A DNA stretch of 64,000 nt from Salvator merianae (GCA_003586115.2 QVOM02000025.1:50567479-50631478); one strand, 5' to 3'. Positions 1 to 11,552 are shown, numbered from the stretch's first letter. Notes: generated by a model from the sequence alone, not told the origin. Translations and numbers: made by a program.

Positions 1-780
1 AGTATCAGATGAAATAAATGTAAGGCATATTCCTTCCCACTTGCCAAAACCCCACTTTAGAATATTTAATTTGTTACGCAAACAATTCAGTTAAAGAAAA
101 CTGCTGAGATTTAATAACTATCTTCCATAATGATCATAATATTGTGAGATCTAAAATCTTTCTTCTCATTGCCAACTTCTAAATTTTATTTCATCCTACT
201 AGCTCACTAATTTGCAAGCTATAAAGAAGGGTCACAAAACAGTAGATTTAATTATTAATTTTGAAAAACTGAGAATACTTTTTTTTGTAACTATACAATT
301 GATAATTTAACATTTGAGAATGTGTTATACAACCATAATTCTGCTTGAACCCAGTCCTCCTGCATGGATACCCAATCTCCCTCTTCCACCATACAAAAAC
401 AAAACAAAACAAAGAACTATATTGCCTCAAGTTTCAGAAAGCAGGTATGTCCTACTTGCAGAGAATCAGAATACTTATTTTCATTTATATCCAGCATCGA
501 AGCTCCCTATAGGATCATTCACCATGAGGATACAATAATGGACTAAATGTGCCTTATCAGCAGCCTGATGTCATTTCCTGCCTGGATTCTGTCAGCAAAT
601 AACTAGACCTTGTATGTCAGTAGGCTGTTCATACTTTTCAGAATAACTTTGTTACTGACTCTTCATGGAACAGGAATTAAACAAATAGTGCAAGTATCAT
701 TAACCAGATCACTTGATCAGATTAAGATGATAACAGTGGTGTGAGAGTACTTGGACAGTTAGTGGTACTCTTTGGGAAGC
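1..780. other. AT-rich DNA, no gene seen
   Basis: I see no gene. Short open frames near 250-550 overlap on both strands and show no family resemblance. The last part (about 715-780) may be an older part of the CR1-like relic that continues to 865, but I could not align it. Confidence 0.5.
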
Positions 781-2085
781 ACAGTACCATGCCATGACTA
801 CACCTAGGGTAATATGTTCAACTTTGGTTGCTATCCCTAAAAAGTTAATTAAGTTCAGAAGAAACTAGGGATGTGCACGAAATGAATTTTCTCTGTTCGT
901 TTCGCAATGCATCAAAACTTCGTTGCTTCGTTTTTGCACGAAAACGGAAGTCGCGAAAATGGTGATTTTCGTTTTCGCAGGGAAAATTTTCGAAAATTTT
1001 CGAAAACCGGAAGTGCAAAATCAATGAAATAAGTAGCGGAAAAAAAACGCCGCATATCCCCCTGCCCTCTCCCTTCTATATTTGACCGTCCACGTTGCTA
1101 ATTTAAGGAGTTGGTTCGTTAAAAGTAAAAATTGCACGAAGCTTACTTTTTACCGGCGGCCGGTTTGTAGCAGGATTCAAAGCAACGAAGGTACGTTTGG
1201 GGTTCCTCACTGCAGATCGAAAGCAAGCGAAAGCAAGCGAAGGAATTTTTTTCGCTTTGATTTTTCGTCATTTTCGATGCCTTTTCGATGCTCATGTCTG
1301 TGCGCGCACACGCGCTAACTTCTGTCCCTTTAACTTATCGGCGCGACTCGTCGCTGTCTGCTGTCCGTGCCGATCGTTTGGGGCACAGAAATTATTACCT
1401 CGCCTACGAGGCGGGCAGGCTTAGTCAGCGACGCACGAAGCAATTGCCTTCAGCTCAACGCGTAATTTAGAATACTGGCGGCAGCCGCAGGATGAAATAA
1501 CTCCCTACTTCCGAGCAGCAGCGAAATGACGCCTCGTCTTGCCCTCCCTTCCTACTTCCAAGCAGCAGCAAAATGACGCCTTGTCTTGCCCTCCGTTTCA
1601 AAAAGCAGAACTATATACCACCATCAAAGACGTTTTATTAACTCCTAGCCATCTGAGTTTCTCATCCTCATGTGGTGCGGTCGCTGCGAGGCAGGCGAAG
1701 AGTTAAAAAAATACCGTCTTTCCTAATGTGATGCATTACAATTTCCACCTCTAGAGGCAGAGACTTGAGGCTACGAAGCTACTGAGGTTCGTTGCATCGC
1801 AGTTTTCGCAGCGAAAAAAGACGAAAAATAGCCGTTCGTGGTGAGTAGCGAAGGTCACGAAAATTGACGAAAATCGCCGTGACTTTCGCTATTCGCTTTC
1901 GCGATAGGGAGGGCACTTCGCATTCGATGCGAATGTTGCGAAGCAACGAAATTCGTAGGAAATTTTGTTGCTTCGAAATTTCGTGCACATCCCTAGAAGA
2001 AACTAACTACAATGATAAAGAGGCCAGACGAGCTTCCTTACAAGAAAAAGGTGCATGGTTTAGGGCTTTTTGTTGTTGATGATAG
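781..2085 (+). mobile_element. CR1-like LINE C-terminal relic, split by a hAT element
   Basis: Bases 781-865 read, with stops, as YVQLWLLSLK. This corresponds to the HLEYCVQFWSPHLKK region of CR1-like ORF2. After the inserted hAT element (866-1995), bases 2004-2085 continue with AATGATAAAG and GGTTTAGGGCT, matching the following MIKG..LL and LGLF part of the same protein. The halves join once the hAT and its duplicated 8 bp are removed. The relic is strongly decayed. Assignment to CR1 rests on remembered family consensus, not a search. Confidence 0.6.
866..1995 (+). mobile_element. Non-autonomous hAT element, family 1, copy 1 (1130 bp)
   Basis: The termini are TAGGGATGTGCACGAA at the left and its complement ending CATCCCTA at the right. 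The flanks carry an exact 8-bp duplication, GAAGAAAC (858-865 and 1996-2003). An 8-bp duplication with a TAGGG terminus is the hAT signature. The interior is rich in CpG and in TTCGC/GCGAA motifs. It carries a 47-bp tandem duplication (about 1504-1597, CCTACTTCC...CTTGCCCTCC) also seen in the other copies. No transposase frame is present, so movement must have depended on an enzyme supplied elsewhere. Two further near-identical copies are at 38775 and 52363. Confidence 0.9.
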
Positions 2086-2089
2086 ATGA

Positions 2090-2459
2090 AAGCTGAAAAC
2101 AAAGAAACATAATGAAATTGAGGTCTCATTTGCACTTATAGGGTTAGGTGCTTTGTAGCATAGTGTCTGTCACCACATCTCCACTTTCAGTGGCAGACAG
2201 CACCTTGTGGCAATCATACTGTTCTATTCCTGGATATGATCTGAGACACCATTATGTGAAGGTGCAATTTTGCTGCCTCAATTGAGGCACTTTGGTGTGC
2301 TATTCTGAAGAACATCTCCACAATCCAAAGTGGTGATGAGGAGTTCTATCAGATTGTGGTGCCTCCCTCCACATGACTCCAAAGAAGCAGCCTCACTGCA
2401 TAAGTGGAGATCCCTCCTGAATCTTGCAGGAATTTCATCCCTTTTATACTTCTTTCAAC

Positions 2460-2460
<1 letters not shown>
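2090..2460. other. Unassigned DNA, no gene seen
   Basis: No gene is visible. The stretch has CTCCAC and TTGAGGCA-type repeats suggestive of an old short interspersed element, but I could not define termini or a family. Confidence 0.35.
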
Positions 2461-2507
<47 letters not shown>

Positions 2508-2509
2508 TT
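2461..2509. repeat. (CTTT)n microsatellite
   Basis: About twelve uninterrupted CTTT units, running into a short T tract. Open frames of repeated FLSF or KKER residues here are artefacts of the repeat. Confidence 0.97.
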
Positions 2510-2639
2510 TTTCGTACCTTACCAGGAATATTATAATATAAAACATATTTTCCCCTTTAAATTTACTTTTAAGCCAGAAATTTGAGTAAATTTATTCAAA
2601 ATACTCTTCAGTTTCTTGTTGGGGTACATGGTTTCTGAA

Positions 2640-3120
2640 TGGTAATAACTTTATCTGACTACAAACTTATTTTGGTTTTAATTTTTTCTATTATATATGT
2701 TTTCATCTTTTTATTCTGTTGCATCATATTTGCTGAAGATTCAATTGCTAAAGCAAATAAGAATGGTGACACTGGACATCCTTGTTTTGTTTCTCTATTA
2801 ATATCTGTTACCCTAGACAAGCATCATTGATCAATGTTTTTTGCTCTTTGGCATATATTTTCCAATATTGTATAAATATCTTTTACTTGCACATATTTTC
2901 TTCATTACCTTTATTAGATACCCATGCTTCATTATATCAAAAGCTTTATAAATATCCAGTTACCATTGCTAGTTTCTACTTTGCTTGCTATCTTGTGCTA
3001 TATTTAAAATTCTTCTTATTAGATCTGAGATATGCCTGCCTTTAACAAAACCATATTGATCTTCTGATACTAATTTGGACATTATTTCCTCAACTTATTT
3101 GTCAGTAGTTAGGTAAAAAA
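2640..3120 (-). mobile_element. L1-like LINE reverse transcriptase relic
   Basis: On the minus strand, decayed reverse-transcriptase blocks occur in the correct order. QYGFVKGRHISDLIR (about 3062-3017) matches the Q.GF..GR block. KAFDIMKHGYLI (about 2950-2912) matches the KAFD catalytic-loop block. ETKQGCPVSPFLFALAI (about 2805-2752) matches the RQGCPLSPLLF block. A degenerate SDKVI about 2650 may be the remains of YADD. Stops and frameshifts separate the blocks, so it is dead. The order and wording fit L1-clade ORF2; another LINE clade is less likely. Confidence 0.75.
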
Positions 3121-3328
3121 AATAAAATCTTTATTTAAGCAATACATTGGTCAATAAAAGTAAGGAATTAATGAATCTCTTTGTATTTTTGTTGCTTGTA
3201 CTATTATTGTTGATTTTCCCTTGTTCATGACATTTGTTGTTCTCTCAATATGTCATTGCACATTATTTTGAATTAGATTTGTAACCAAAAATCATCTTGT
3301 GCAAAATAAGACCAACAAGAAATGTAAT

Positions 3329-3478
3329 GGTAGCAAGATCTGCATGGACCTTAAGGCCACTGTGGAACCACACTGGAGGTTTACTGGCTGCACATCTGTG
3401 TGGCTGAAAAGTCCTCCTCAGGAGCAGGATATACATGGTCTTGCATCCTGGAAGAATTTCCTGAGCTCTTAACAATCG
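3329..3478 (+). mobile_element. Short dispersed element (GATCTGCA...CTTAAGGCCACTGTGG family)
   Basis: The first 40 bases or so align with those at 45494 (GGATCTGCA, then ACTTAAGG and CACTGTGG). This shows a dispersed family with at least two copies in the window. Termini and class are unresolved; a Harbinger-like MITE is my best guess. Confidence 0.4.
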
Positions 3479-3599
3479 TTAGTTCACTATAATGGTAAAC
3501 TATTGGGGGAAAACACTGACAGAACTCCATAGCAGTTTATCTGGGTTAATCTGGCCTTGATCTTTGGAGAACACAGGAAAATGGCTGACTTCCACAGTC

Positions 3600-4060
3600 A
3601 GTTCTTGTTGTCTTCAACAACAACTCTAGGCAGAAACACTGGATCAGGAAACTTTTGTTCTCTGGCTCAATGCCCTCTGCATACAGCACAGCACTACCAC
3701 TGTGAGAAATGTCTTGGCAAATGACTGATTAACATTTGCAGCATGGGCTCCACTGCTGCTTTTTGCAGTAAATGGGCTTTATAGTTAACCTCATATGTAG
3801 CTGAAATGTAACCTGCATATTCATCAGTGAAGTGATTTAAGATTTCTCTAGGTAAAGATGCATCTGAAAGTAAATCCATAGTTTCCAGGTATGCTTGCAC
3901 TTCTTATACTCCACTACAGTTCCATTTGGATAGGACTTTTCATGGAGAACAAGTGCAAAGACCAAATGCATGGAAACATTAAGAAAATCCAGTGTCAAAT
4001 CATTATGGCTGCTCTACTAATACATCTTTATCTCTTTGCCAATAATGATTATAAATCTTA
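3600..4060 (-). pseudogene. Coding-like frameshifted segment, protein unrecognised
   Basis: Three minus-strand open blocks follow one another with coding-like composition. About 4055-4019 reads IYNHYWQRDKDVLVEQP. Then, in a shifted frame, about 4013-3905 starts NDLTLDFLNVSMHLVF and ends VVEYKKCK. After another shift, 3900-3694 is open for 68 codons, including DEYAGYISATYEVNYKAHLL and AVEPMLQMLISHLP. The blocks abut with single-base shifts and there is a stop at each join. That is what a decayed exon or processed pseudogene would look like. I do not recognise the protein. No poly(A) tract or clear splice signals decide between the two. Chance open frames remain possible. Confidence 0.35.
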
Positions 4061-5384
4061 AGAAATATTTCCATGTGTTAATTTGAAAGGTAACCTGTAG
4101 GAGGGCAAAAGTAGTGAATTGTTCTGCTGAAGGACAAAAGAAGAGTAAACAAGGATAGTTGTCTCCCAACCTTTACCTAAAGTCTCAATGCTTACCATTT
4201 AGACAAGAAGAGCACAGCCCACAAGGGCAAAGTAAGTGATGCCATCATAGCCAGTAGCTCAGAACTCTGTATATAATCCACTAAAATCAGTGAAGTACAT
4301 TTTCATATGTGTTTGCATAGAATGTAATCCTTTTGTCTCCCATCTATTTTTACCCATTTTGATCCCTGGCAGCACCTTCTTTTAGTTGCCTTATCCTAGA
4401 TGTCACCTATCTGAAGGGTACCAGCCACCACTAGGGGCTAGTTTGGTATTTGTGTTTTTCTTTAAAAACGAATTATTTGTTTATATAGTGCAAATTAGTT
4501 GCATCAAATTTAACTTTAATAATCCTCTCAAGGCACTTGCTTTAAGGTGAAAGCCATTTTTTTCTTATACTCACTATAAATATCACAAGTCTGAAATATG
4601 AGAACAGAAGCAGCTCATAGGTCTTGGCCAGCTCAGACTACGGATGGGTTTCAGTTGGCAGAAATGCCTCAGTAAAACTGGTGTCACAGTAAGTAAAAGT
4701 CCTAAGGACTAAGTAAAAGTCCTAGACAGAGATTTGCTGTACTGGCTCTTGACAAAGTCAGTTAATAGCAAACAGGGACTATTTGAAGCATTTGTTTTCA
4801 AACTGAACATCCTCTATGATCCAAAGAAAGTGTTCAACATGGAATTGAACCACATTTGTTGAGGTGTTTGATGAACAGATTTAAGTACCTGTGTGTTAAA
4901 AAAGACATAAAAAATAGTCAATACTTAAAAAAAAAAAAAAGCACCAGACCATCTTGATACAAGTGCTCCAGTTGCAGAAATGCAGCTATAAAAATGGTGT
5001 AGCATTACAGTCTATCTGTATGAAATTATCTCACCAGAAGAACTGCTTTTGGTCTCATGCCCTAAGTGAGTTTGCTTTCCTAATGACCAGACAGACTACT
5101 GGATTGGCTGGCAAGAAAATGGACTCATCTGGACTCAGATAAGAGCTCCAAAACCATCCACACCATCTGGTAGAACCTTTAAAAAATATCCCTTTCCATT
5201 TTGCTGAAGATGAGCTCTTTGCCTAAAATTCTGCAGCCAGAAAAATATTTATATCAATTGCTTGAATCAACCAACTACAAAAGACAATACAGTTATCAAT
5301 CAATGAAACTCTGATAGTTGTGTTTTTATGTTGTTGTTTCCTTTGTAGAATCATTTGTTAAACATTTGCCCTGAACTTCATTTT
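4061..5384. other. Unassigned DNA, no gene seen
   Basis: AT-rich sequence with a poly(A) tract at 4927-4940. No open frame with a recognisable product and no repeat boundaries were found. Confidence 0.4.
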
Positions 5385-5476
5385 CTTTTTTACCAATTTG
5401 TTCACAGTGTGATTGATTTGGTTTGAATCAAACTGAACCAATCTAAACCAGGAAAAACAGTTTGTGCACTTCTCTA
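5385..5476 (-). mobile_element. Fragment of the GGTTCAAA-rich hAT-like family 3
   Basis: The right end reads GTTTGTGCACTTCTCTA. It is preceded by TTGGTTTGAATCAAACTGAA, the same vocabulary as the elements at 8045, 29012 and 42781. The left end is missing, so this is a truncated relic. Confidence 0.45.
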
Positions 5477-5550
5477 GTCCTGGATTCTGTGTAGGGATGC
5501 ATCTATGTATTTGAAAGCTTATCTGCTAGGTGCTGATAATCAAATTCTTA

Positions 5551-5700
5551 GGCAATATCTGCATGGTCATTTTGAATAGTTGCAGATGTGTGCTGAGAAT
5601 CCTGGATGCAGATGCCAGTGTGTTCCCTGTATGGATGGCCACCTGCAGTACACATGGGTCACGTAGGTCTCTTGCCTGGCCACTCCTAGATTTGAAAACA
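5551..5700 (+). mobile_element. Harbinger-like MITE fragment (TTA then GGCAATATCTGCA)
   Basis: TTA at 5548-5550 is followed by GGCAATATCTGCATGG, the same start as the element at 36152. The next 60 bases or so also align (GCAGATGTGTGCTG against CCAGATGTATGCTG). No matching right end was found, so it is probably truncated. Confidence 0.4.
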
Positions 5701-6287
5701 AACAAAAACACATCCGAGACTATTTCAATACATTCCTAGTCTGATTCCCAATCCTATCATCACCATATGGAGAGGCAATGGCAACTAAAGCTCTGCAACC
5801 CTGCTCTGGAACTTGGTCACATTTTTATGGGTTCTAGAAACTACCTACTTCTGGGCAGGGTACAAAGTTCCTTCTAGCTTGCAATTTCAGAGCTGAGAAA
5901 TAAATGTCCCTTGACTCTGAAAGTAGGCTAGTATGGGATGGCTGTCCTGAAGACATCAACCTGCGCATTTCACTGTGCTTGTTCCATTCCTAATGTGATC
6001 ACTGAGGTGCAGTCTCCATGGGGCACCTCAGAGTACCCCAAGCAGAAGTTATTTTAGGTTTCTTACAATGAATTGTTAGCTCATTGCTCTGTAGTTGTCC
6101 TTTCCAGATTTTATTTTTATTAATAAAAATGATGTTTTTTCTTAAAAAAACCCTCATAATGTTGTCTTAGTGTGAAACTTTTAAGCAAATTGATTCTCTC
6201 AGTTCAATGGAGAGATTGGTGTCTCATAATTTACATGTCATAAAGCTCCAAATATCTCAGAAAAATTTCTGGATGTTAACACTAGAT

Positions 6288-6373
6288 ATCACCAATCCTA
6301 GTTTATATGACAGATTCTTTAATATGAGGATCACCAACCCTAGTTTATATGACAGATTATTTAATACGAGGAT
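6288..6373. repeat. 42-bp tandem duplication
   Basis: Two adjacent units, each beginning ATCACCAA(T/C)CCTAG and ending near GAGGATC, differ at only a few bases. This is a recent local duplication with no obvious function. Confidence 0.9.
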
Positions 6374-7683
6374 CCATCCTTCCCCAATTTTATATTATGG
6401 AAGATGTGCACTTACAGTGTACTGACTGAAGATTAATAAAAAGATATATTTATATCTACCAGTAGATGGAGCTATGTATTTTAACTATATGTATCCTTAA
6501 GAAATATATCAATTTATAAAAAAGACTAGCATCTTCTGTACTCCCTTTGAATAGTTTTTTGGTGAGTGAATGAGACAGTGAATATTGCATCTAAATTTGG
6601 AATATTTTCTTTGCCCTTTATTTCATACAGACATCCCATTGCTGCACTGCAAAACACTGATTTATGATATTGATGGTTTGTAGCATACTCATTTATTTCT
6701 GATGCTCTGGATCTCTCTTTTTTGCCCTATATATCTTCAAATCTCTCTGTTTGTGTGTATGTGCTTATTTCATTGTGTCATGAGCAGAGAAATTATTGGC
6801 AGGAATTGATTATACCTGTGTAGGGGAAGGGGAGTAATGGGTATTATAAAATTAGTACCATCCCTATGAGCATGATTTAGAAAATTGTGCTGATTTGAGC
6901 AAGCTACCTAAACTTCTGTATGGAACTGTTAGTAAGATCACACAAATAATCTATATACAAAAAATTGTAATAGATATTTCTTTGAAGCTACTCCTTCTGT
7001 CATTCTTAAATATAGTAAATATAATACAGCACTCCCTATGCCTTATTTTGTATGTAGCCAAGATGCATCTAATCAATATGATCTAGATTTCTTCCATTTT
7101 GCCAAAAAGCAAGAAAGTACCATGGTTATTCAAAACATGTGTTGGGGGAAACAGGAAGAAATAAGAGTAATATGAATACATTAAAGACCTATGATGTTAG
7201 AAAGTAGAAGCTGCATCTCACTTGTTTTAACTGATTGATTTACATGCAATAATGTTGATTCAAGGGGAGCCATGGAGGAACAGTAATTTGTTGTACATGA
7301 TATCAAGCTAAATTCTTCTGTGGGAAATATAGGTGAAACATAACTAGGCCTGAGATGAATCAACAAGTCATTCAATAACTATTGAGGAATTCTATAGGTG
7401 GTGGTGGTGGTGTTTTGCTAAGATAATATCAACTTAATATGAGCATTTTTAAGATGTATCCTTCAGGATCTGCTGGAGCTTTTGATCTTTTTCTCTGACA
7501 TTAATGACTGCTAGTGGTTGCAAGAACTTTTTAGTAATGAAGAAATATGTTTTGAGATTGGTGCCCCCTCTCCCCCTAGTCTCTTTTGCTTTAATTTTGT
7601 GTCTTAAAGGGTAACTCCAAATAACAAAGGGAAAATGGTGCCTTTCAGAAAAGATGACATTTCCACTCATTAACATCCCAGAA
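6374..7683. other. Unassigned AT-rich DNA, no gene seen
   Basis: No gene and no clear transposon end. A short (GGT)n run lies at 7397-7413. Confidence 0.4.
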
Positions 7684-7770
7684 CGCTGTTGGAGTTCCTA
7701 GTCCCATGGCAGCTGCTGGCACTATGCATTACTTTCCAGCCATACACCCTGCCTTACAGCTGTAAATATG
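7684..7770 (+). repeat. Dispersed repeat copy with an unoccupied hAT target site
   Basis: About 85 bp beginning GCTGTTGGAGTTCCTAGTCC and ending TTACAGCTGTAAATA is repeated at 8028-8044 plus 8372-8455. The second copy is split by a hAT-like element; this one is intact and so shows the pre-insertion site (GTTCCTAG at 7694-7701). Confidence 0.75.
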
Positions 7771-8044
7771 TTAATTTATTAACACTCATAAGGCCCATAC
7801 AACTGCAAATATATAAAGACACTTCTTAAGAACAACTTACAAAAAATAGCAAAATAAGAATATAGATGTAAAATACAAATGTATACAAATTACATTATAA
7901 AACATAGTGTACAAATTAATATCTATTAGAACCAGATTTCAAGATTTGAGATCTTATTCTTGTTGCCTCCTTTAAATAGATGGTTGCAACAAGATTAGTA
8001 CTGCATTTAATGCAATTTAGAGGGAAGGCTGTTGGAGTTCCTAG

Positions 8045-8371
8045 ATGTGGAAAAGCATTAAAATAGCAGTTTGGTTCAAATTTAAACCTTTTCAAATAGG
8101 TTCAATTAAACATTGAACCTGTTCAAACACATTTAACCTTTAAAAACACATACTAAAAAGTCATCTTAAAGAGCAAAATAACACTGAACAAGAACTGGTT
8201 CAATTTGATTCCAGGGTGTTCAACTGGTTCCATTGGAGCCCGCTGGTTTGGTTTTAGTTTGAACTGACCCCCCCCCCAAACCTTGAGATAGTTTGATTCA
8301 AATTCAAACCAGTTGAACATCCCAGTTCAAATTGAACCATTTCATGTTCAAACCAGTTGAGCACACCTCTA
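8045..8371 (+). mobile_element. hAT-like MITE, family 3 (GGTTCAAA-rich), inserted copy
   Basis: The right end GCACACCTCTA is followed by GTTCCTAG (8372-8379). The same 8 bp precede the left end (8037-8044), giving an exact 8-bp target duplication. The intact paralogue at 7684 has GTTCCTAG once. The left end starts ATGTGG, lacking the expected leading TAGAG, which fits a 5-bp deletion. The interior is dense in GGTTCAAAT and its complement. Confidence 0.8.
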
Positions 8372-8570
8372 GTTCCTAGTCCCATGACAGCATGCTGTTG
8401 GCATTTTGCACTATTTTCCAGCCATGCACCCCTGCTTTACAGCTGCAAATACAACCAAAGAAGCTAGCCAAGCAAAGACTGACACAAAGGGAGAATGCTG
8501 TTTCTTTCCTAGTTAGTGTGGGCCATCCTACACTTAAGCAGGAGCAGCAAGCAAATTGTCCAGAAACATA

Positions 8571-8712
8571 GGGTCTTTCTGCACTTTCTACCTTAGAATG
8601 GGATAATTATAGTCCAGCTGCTCCTGGTATAGCTATGCAGTGCTTCACAGCTCTACCAGGAGCAGCTGGACTATAATAATCCCATTCTAAGGTAGAAAGT
8701 ACAGAAAGGCCC
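8571..8712. mobile_element. Near-perfect palindromic MITE-like element (142 bp)
   Basis: The arms of about 60 bp are almost exact inverted copies. The left arm runs from CTTTCTGCACTTTCTACC through GTCCAGCTGCTCCTGG; the right arm mirrors it, ending GAAAGTACAGAAAGGCCC. A loop of about 15 bp separates them. The end motif (G)GGCCTTTCTGCAC is shared with the palindromes at 34326, 46068 and 62441. I could not establish a target duplication here. Confidence 0.75.
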
Positions 8713-9309
8713 AGTGTGCCAGGTGATTGGGACTCTCTGACAACTCTAGTTCCCATTTGATCACTGTTGATGTTTTTTAATTATTATTTTAACGTGTCCA
8801 AATACAGCCAAACCCGATAACAAAGACTGTTACCATTGGAGTCCTGCATCTAATTTCTCAATTCAAAATGCATCACCCCTCTGATTATTGCTCACATTTT
8901 GAAAGCCGAATTGGTGAACCTTTTAGAATCATGCACAGGGGAACTATATAACTGGACAGTCCACATAACTGAGTGACCTGATGGTGCAACTCTCTTACTC
9001 AAAGATCAGTGGACTAAGACAATAAAAGCAGCAAGAGGAGGATAAGGCTGTGATTGCAATCCTCCCATTGATGTTCCCGAACTTAATTTTAATTTTCTAT
9101 GGCCCCAAATGTATCTTGTAGAGATCAAAGAGAGGCTATTTTCTCCTCCTTCACACCCTTGAAAAAGTGTTCTACCTACCACCAGTATTGGAGACAAAGT
9201 TGGAAACTTTGTGATAGACAGTGTATAGTGTCTCAGTATTGTTGTTGTTATTATTACTATTATTTTCCTCTGAATTACAAATAAGTCAATTGTAATACAA
9301 TCTAACACA
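8713..9309. other. Unassigned DNA, no gene seen
   Basis: A minus-strand open frame of 100 codons (9006-9308) has no recognisable family and is probably chance. No transposon ends were identified. Confidence 0.35.
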
Positions 9310-9870
9310 TTTCATTGATGAAAGTTCTACCCCAAAACCTGACCTTGTTGCATCCATCAAAATCACAAGCATTTATCATATAATGTGAAATTATCTTCCA
9401 TATTGGTTTTCTAGCTCTCAACTCCGCTTAATTGTTTCATATATTCCAACACCTTCACCCATTTCCTTTTTGCTACATAGGGCAGCATTTTACCCATGTA
9501 CGTTTGATGTTTTTCATACCATAATTCAAATTCAAATTTCATTAAAACTATCACATATGGAATCCAAGTCTGTATTGTCCATTTCCCACTGTCCTTCCAA
9601 ACCAATGTTACCACTCAATGGACTGCTAAGATTAACTGTTATAATAATATTGTATCTTATAAATCTAGATTTAAACCATCAAATACCAACAACCATCTTT
9701 CTTTTGCCCAATTTCTATGATCTGCTATAATCCCATTAAGACCCAGATTTCTTTTTTCTTATCTCTAACTCTTCTCCTTCCAAAAGACTTTTTCTAATCT
9801 CTGAGGATTTTTACATTTTACCTCTCGCCCTCAGTAAAACATTGATTTAATAGCACGTTAATTTCTATAT
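9310..9870 (-). mobile_element. Possible L1-like ORF2 3' end
   Basis: The minus-strand reading of 9614-9411 includes GKWTIQTWIPYVIVLMKFE and KRKWVKVLEYMKQ. This tryptophan spacing and terminal W..v..YMK are reminiscent of the far C-terminus of reptilian L1 ORF2. AT-rich DNA follows. I have no catalytic motif here, so this is a tentative call. Confidence 0.35.
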
Positions 9871-10091
9871 TTCATTACCAGCCAGAGGAGTAGAATCCAA
9901 AGGCATTTGATTTCTTAGCAAGTGCATCTGCAAGCTCCTCTAGTGCCTGAGACTGACTGCTTAGAGTTCAATTCTGAGTGCATGGTCTGAGAGGGAGAGG
10001 TTTGGCAGAATGGCTGGTGGATAGAGCCACATGAGCTGAAAACAGGAAATCCAGTCTGACCCTGGCCTCCATTTCAGGAAAGCTGGTCTCT

Positions 10092-10190
10092 TAAGAACAT
10101 AAGAACATAAGAGGAGCCTTGCTGGGTTAGGCCACAGCCCATCTGGTCCAGCATCCTGTTTCGCACAGTGGCCCACCAATTGCTTCTGGG
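10092..10190 (-). mobile_element. CR1-like LINE 3' end fragment
   Basis: The reverse complement reads GTGGGCCACTGTGCGAAAC, then GGATGCTGGACCAGATGGGC, and ends in TTATGTTCTTATGTTCTTAA. It matches the terminal part of the longer CR1-like copy ending at 13006 (GTACTGGATGAGATGGGCCA, then TTATGCTTTTATGC). It is a 5'-truncated insertion in the opposite orientation. Confidence 0.75.
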
Positions 10191-10200
10191 CATTCTCTCT

Positions 10201-10233
10201 CTATATATACACACACACACACACTCACACACA

Positions 10234-10276
<43 letters not shown>
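10201..10276. repeat. (AC)n/(AT)n compound microsatellite
   Basis: An AC run with a few T interruptions passes into about 20 AT units, directly next to the CR1-like fragment. Confidence 0.97.
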
Positions 10277-10279
<3 letters not shown>

Positions 10280-11504
10280 TTCAAATTAAGCTGTCTTGGT
10301 GCATAAGGCATAAGAATGCTTTGTATCAGGAAACCCTAAATTATGATTAATATGAATTGTTGCAGGTTCAAGGTATGGATTGCAATGCATGGAAGCCCTA
10401 AAACCAAACTATCTGAAACAGTAAAATTCTATTTTAAAAGTGCAGGCTTGAGTTTTGCCTGTGACTCCCTCCGCCCCCCCGGCCCCCCACAAGGACGTGA
10501 TCTGCACTGAAGCAAATAGTGCTCCAGATATCTTGTTTACCATGTTGAATAGCAATTCTTGCAAAACCAGCCTGAACTAGGGCATTCTAATCACTGCTGG
10601 CAACAACCTTTGTGTACAGATGTGAATATTTTGTGCAAACATCAGTAATGCTGTTTGGTAGTAATGTGATTTGGAAAAGGTATTCTATCCCAACATTTGG
10701 CACGTTTTTCTCTGTGAGTGCTAATCTACTGTTTTCCCTAACTAGGCTGGCTAGGATTTCCTGGACAATAAGAATAGCAAGGGTGCAATTCCACAGCTAC
10801 TGAATTAATACTTAGCATCTATTTGCAGAGCAGGGGTTTGAGGATAGATTCCTGAACCTGAGTTAATCTTCTCAGGAAAGTGAATTTGTTGAACTAAAGC
10901 ACATAATTATGACCATAGAAATCAGGCATGGATGAAAATAATCTGAGACATATTAAATAACTCAAAGTGAAGATTGTGGGCCTTAGCAAAGTACTGCTGA
11001 GTACTGGAAGGTAGCTAATGTAACTCAATTTTTAAAAGAAGGTCTCAAGGAATCAACTGTGAAATAATAGGCCTGTCAGTTTAGCATCTGTCCCAGGAAC
11101 ACTGAGAAAACTATTATTATGGTAAAACTACTAAATGATTATAATTATAGGTCTTGTTTGAGGATAGTCAACATGGCTTCTGCGTAGAAAGACTGTCCTA
11201 ATATTTAAGAATTTTTTGAAAGCATCTATAAACATATTGTTAAATGTGATCCAGTAGGTTTCATACTCTTGGAATTACAAAACAGTTTTGAGAAAGTATT
11301 TCACCAACGACTTTCTGGTAAACTTAGGGGAATAGAAAGACATATAGTCTATGAATTTGTAAAGCAGAACGTAAGAGTAAATGGACATTTCTATTAATGG
11401 AGAAAAAGTGGAGCTTCCTCAAAGTTCTGTTCTTGTTTCATTGCATTTTAACATTTACATAAATGTTTTAGAGTCAAGAGTCAACAGAGTAGTACAAACA
11501 AGCA

Positions 11505-11552
11505 GACAGAACAGAACAGAACAGAACAGAACAGAACAGAACAAAACAAAAC
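11505..11552. repeat. (ACAGA)n microsatellite
   Basis: About eight ACAGA units pass into ACAAA units, inside the CR1-like copy. Confidence 0.95.
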
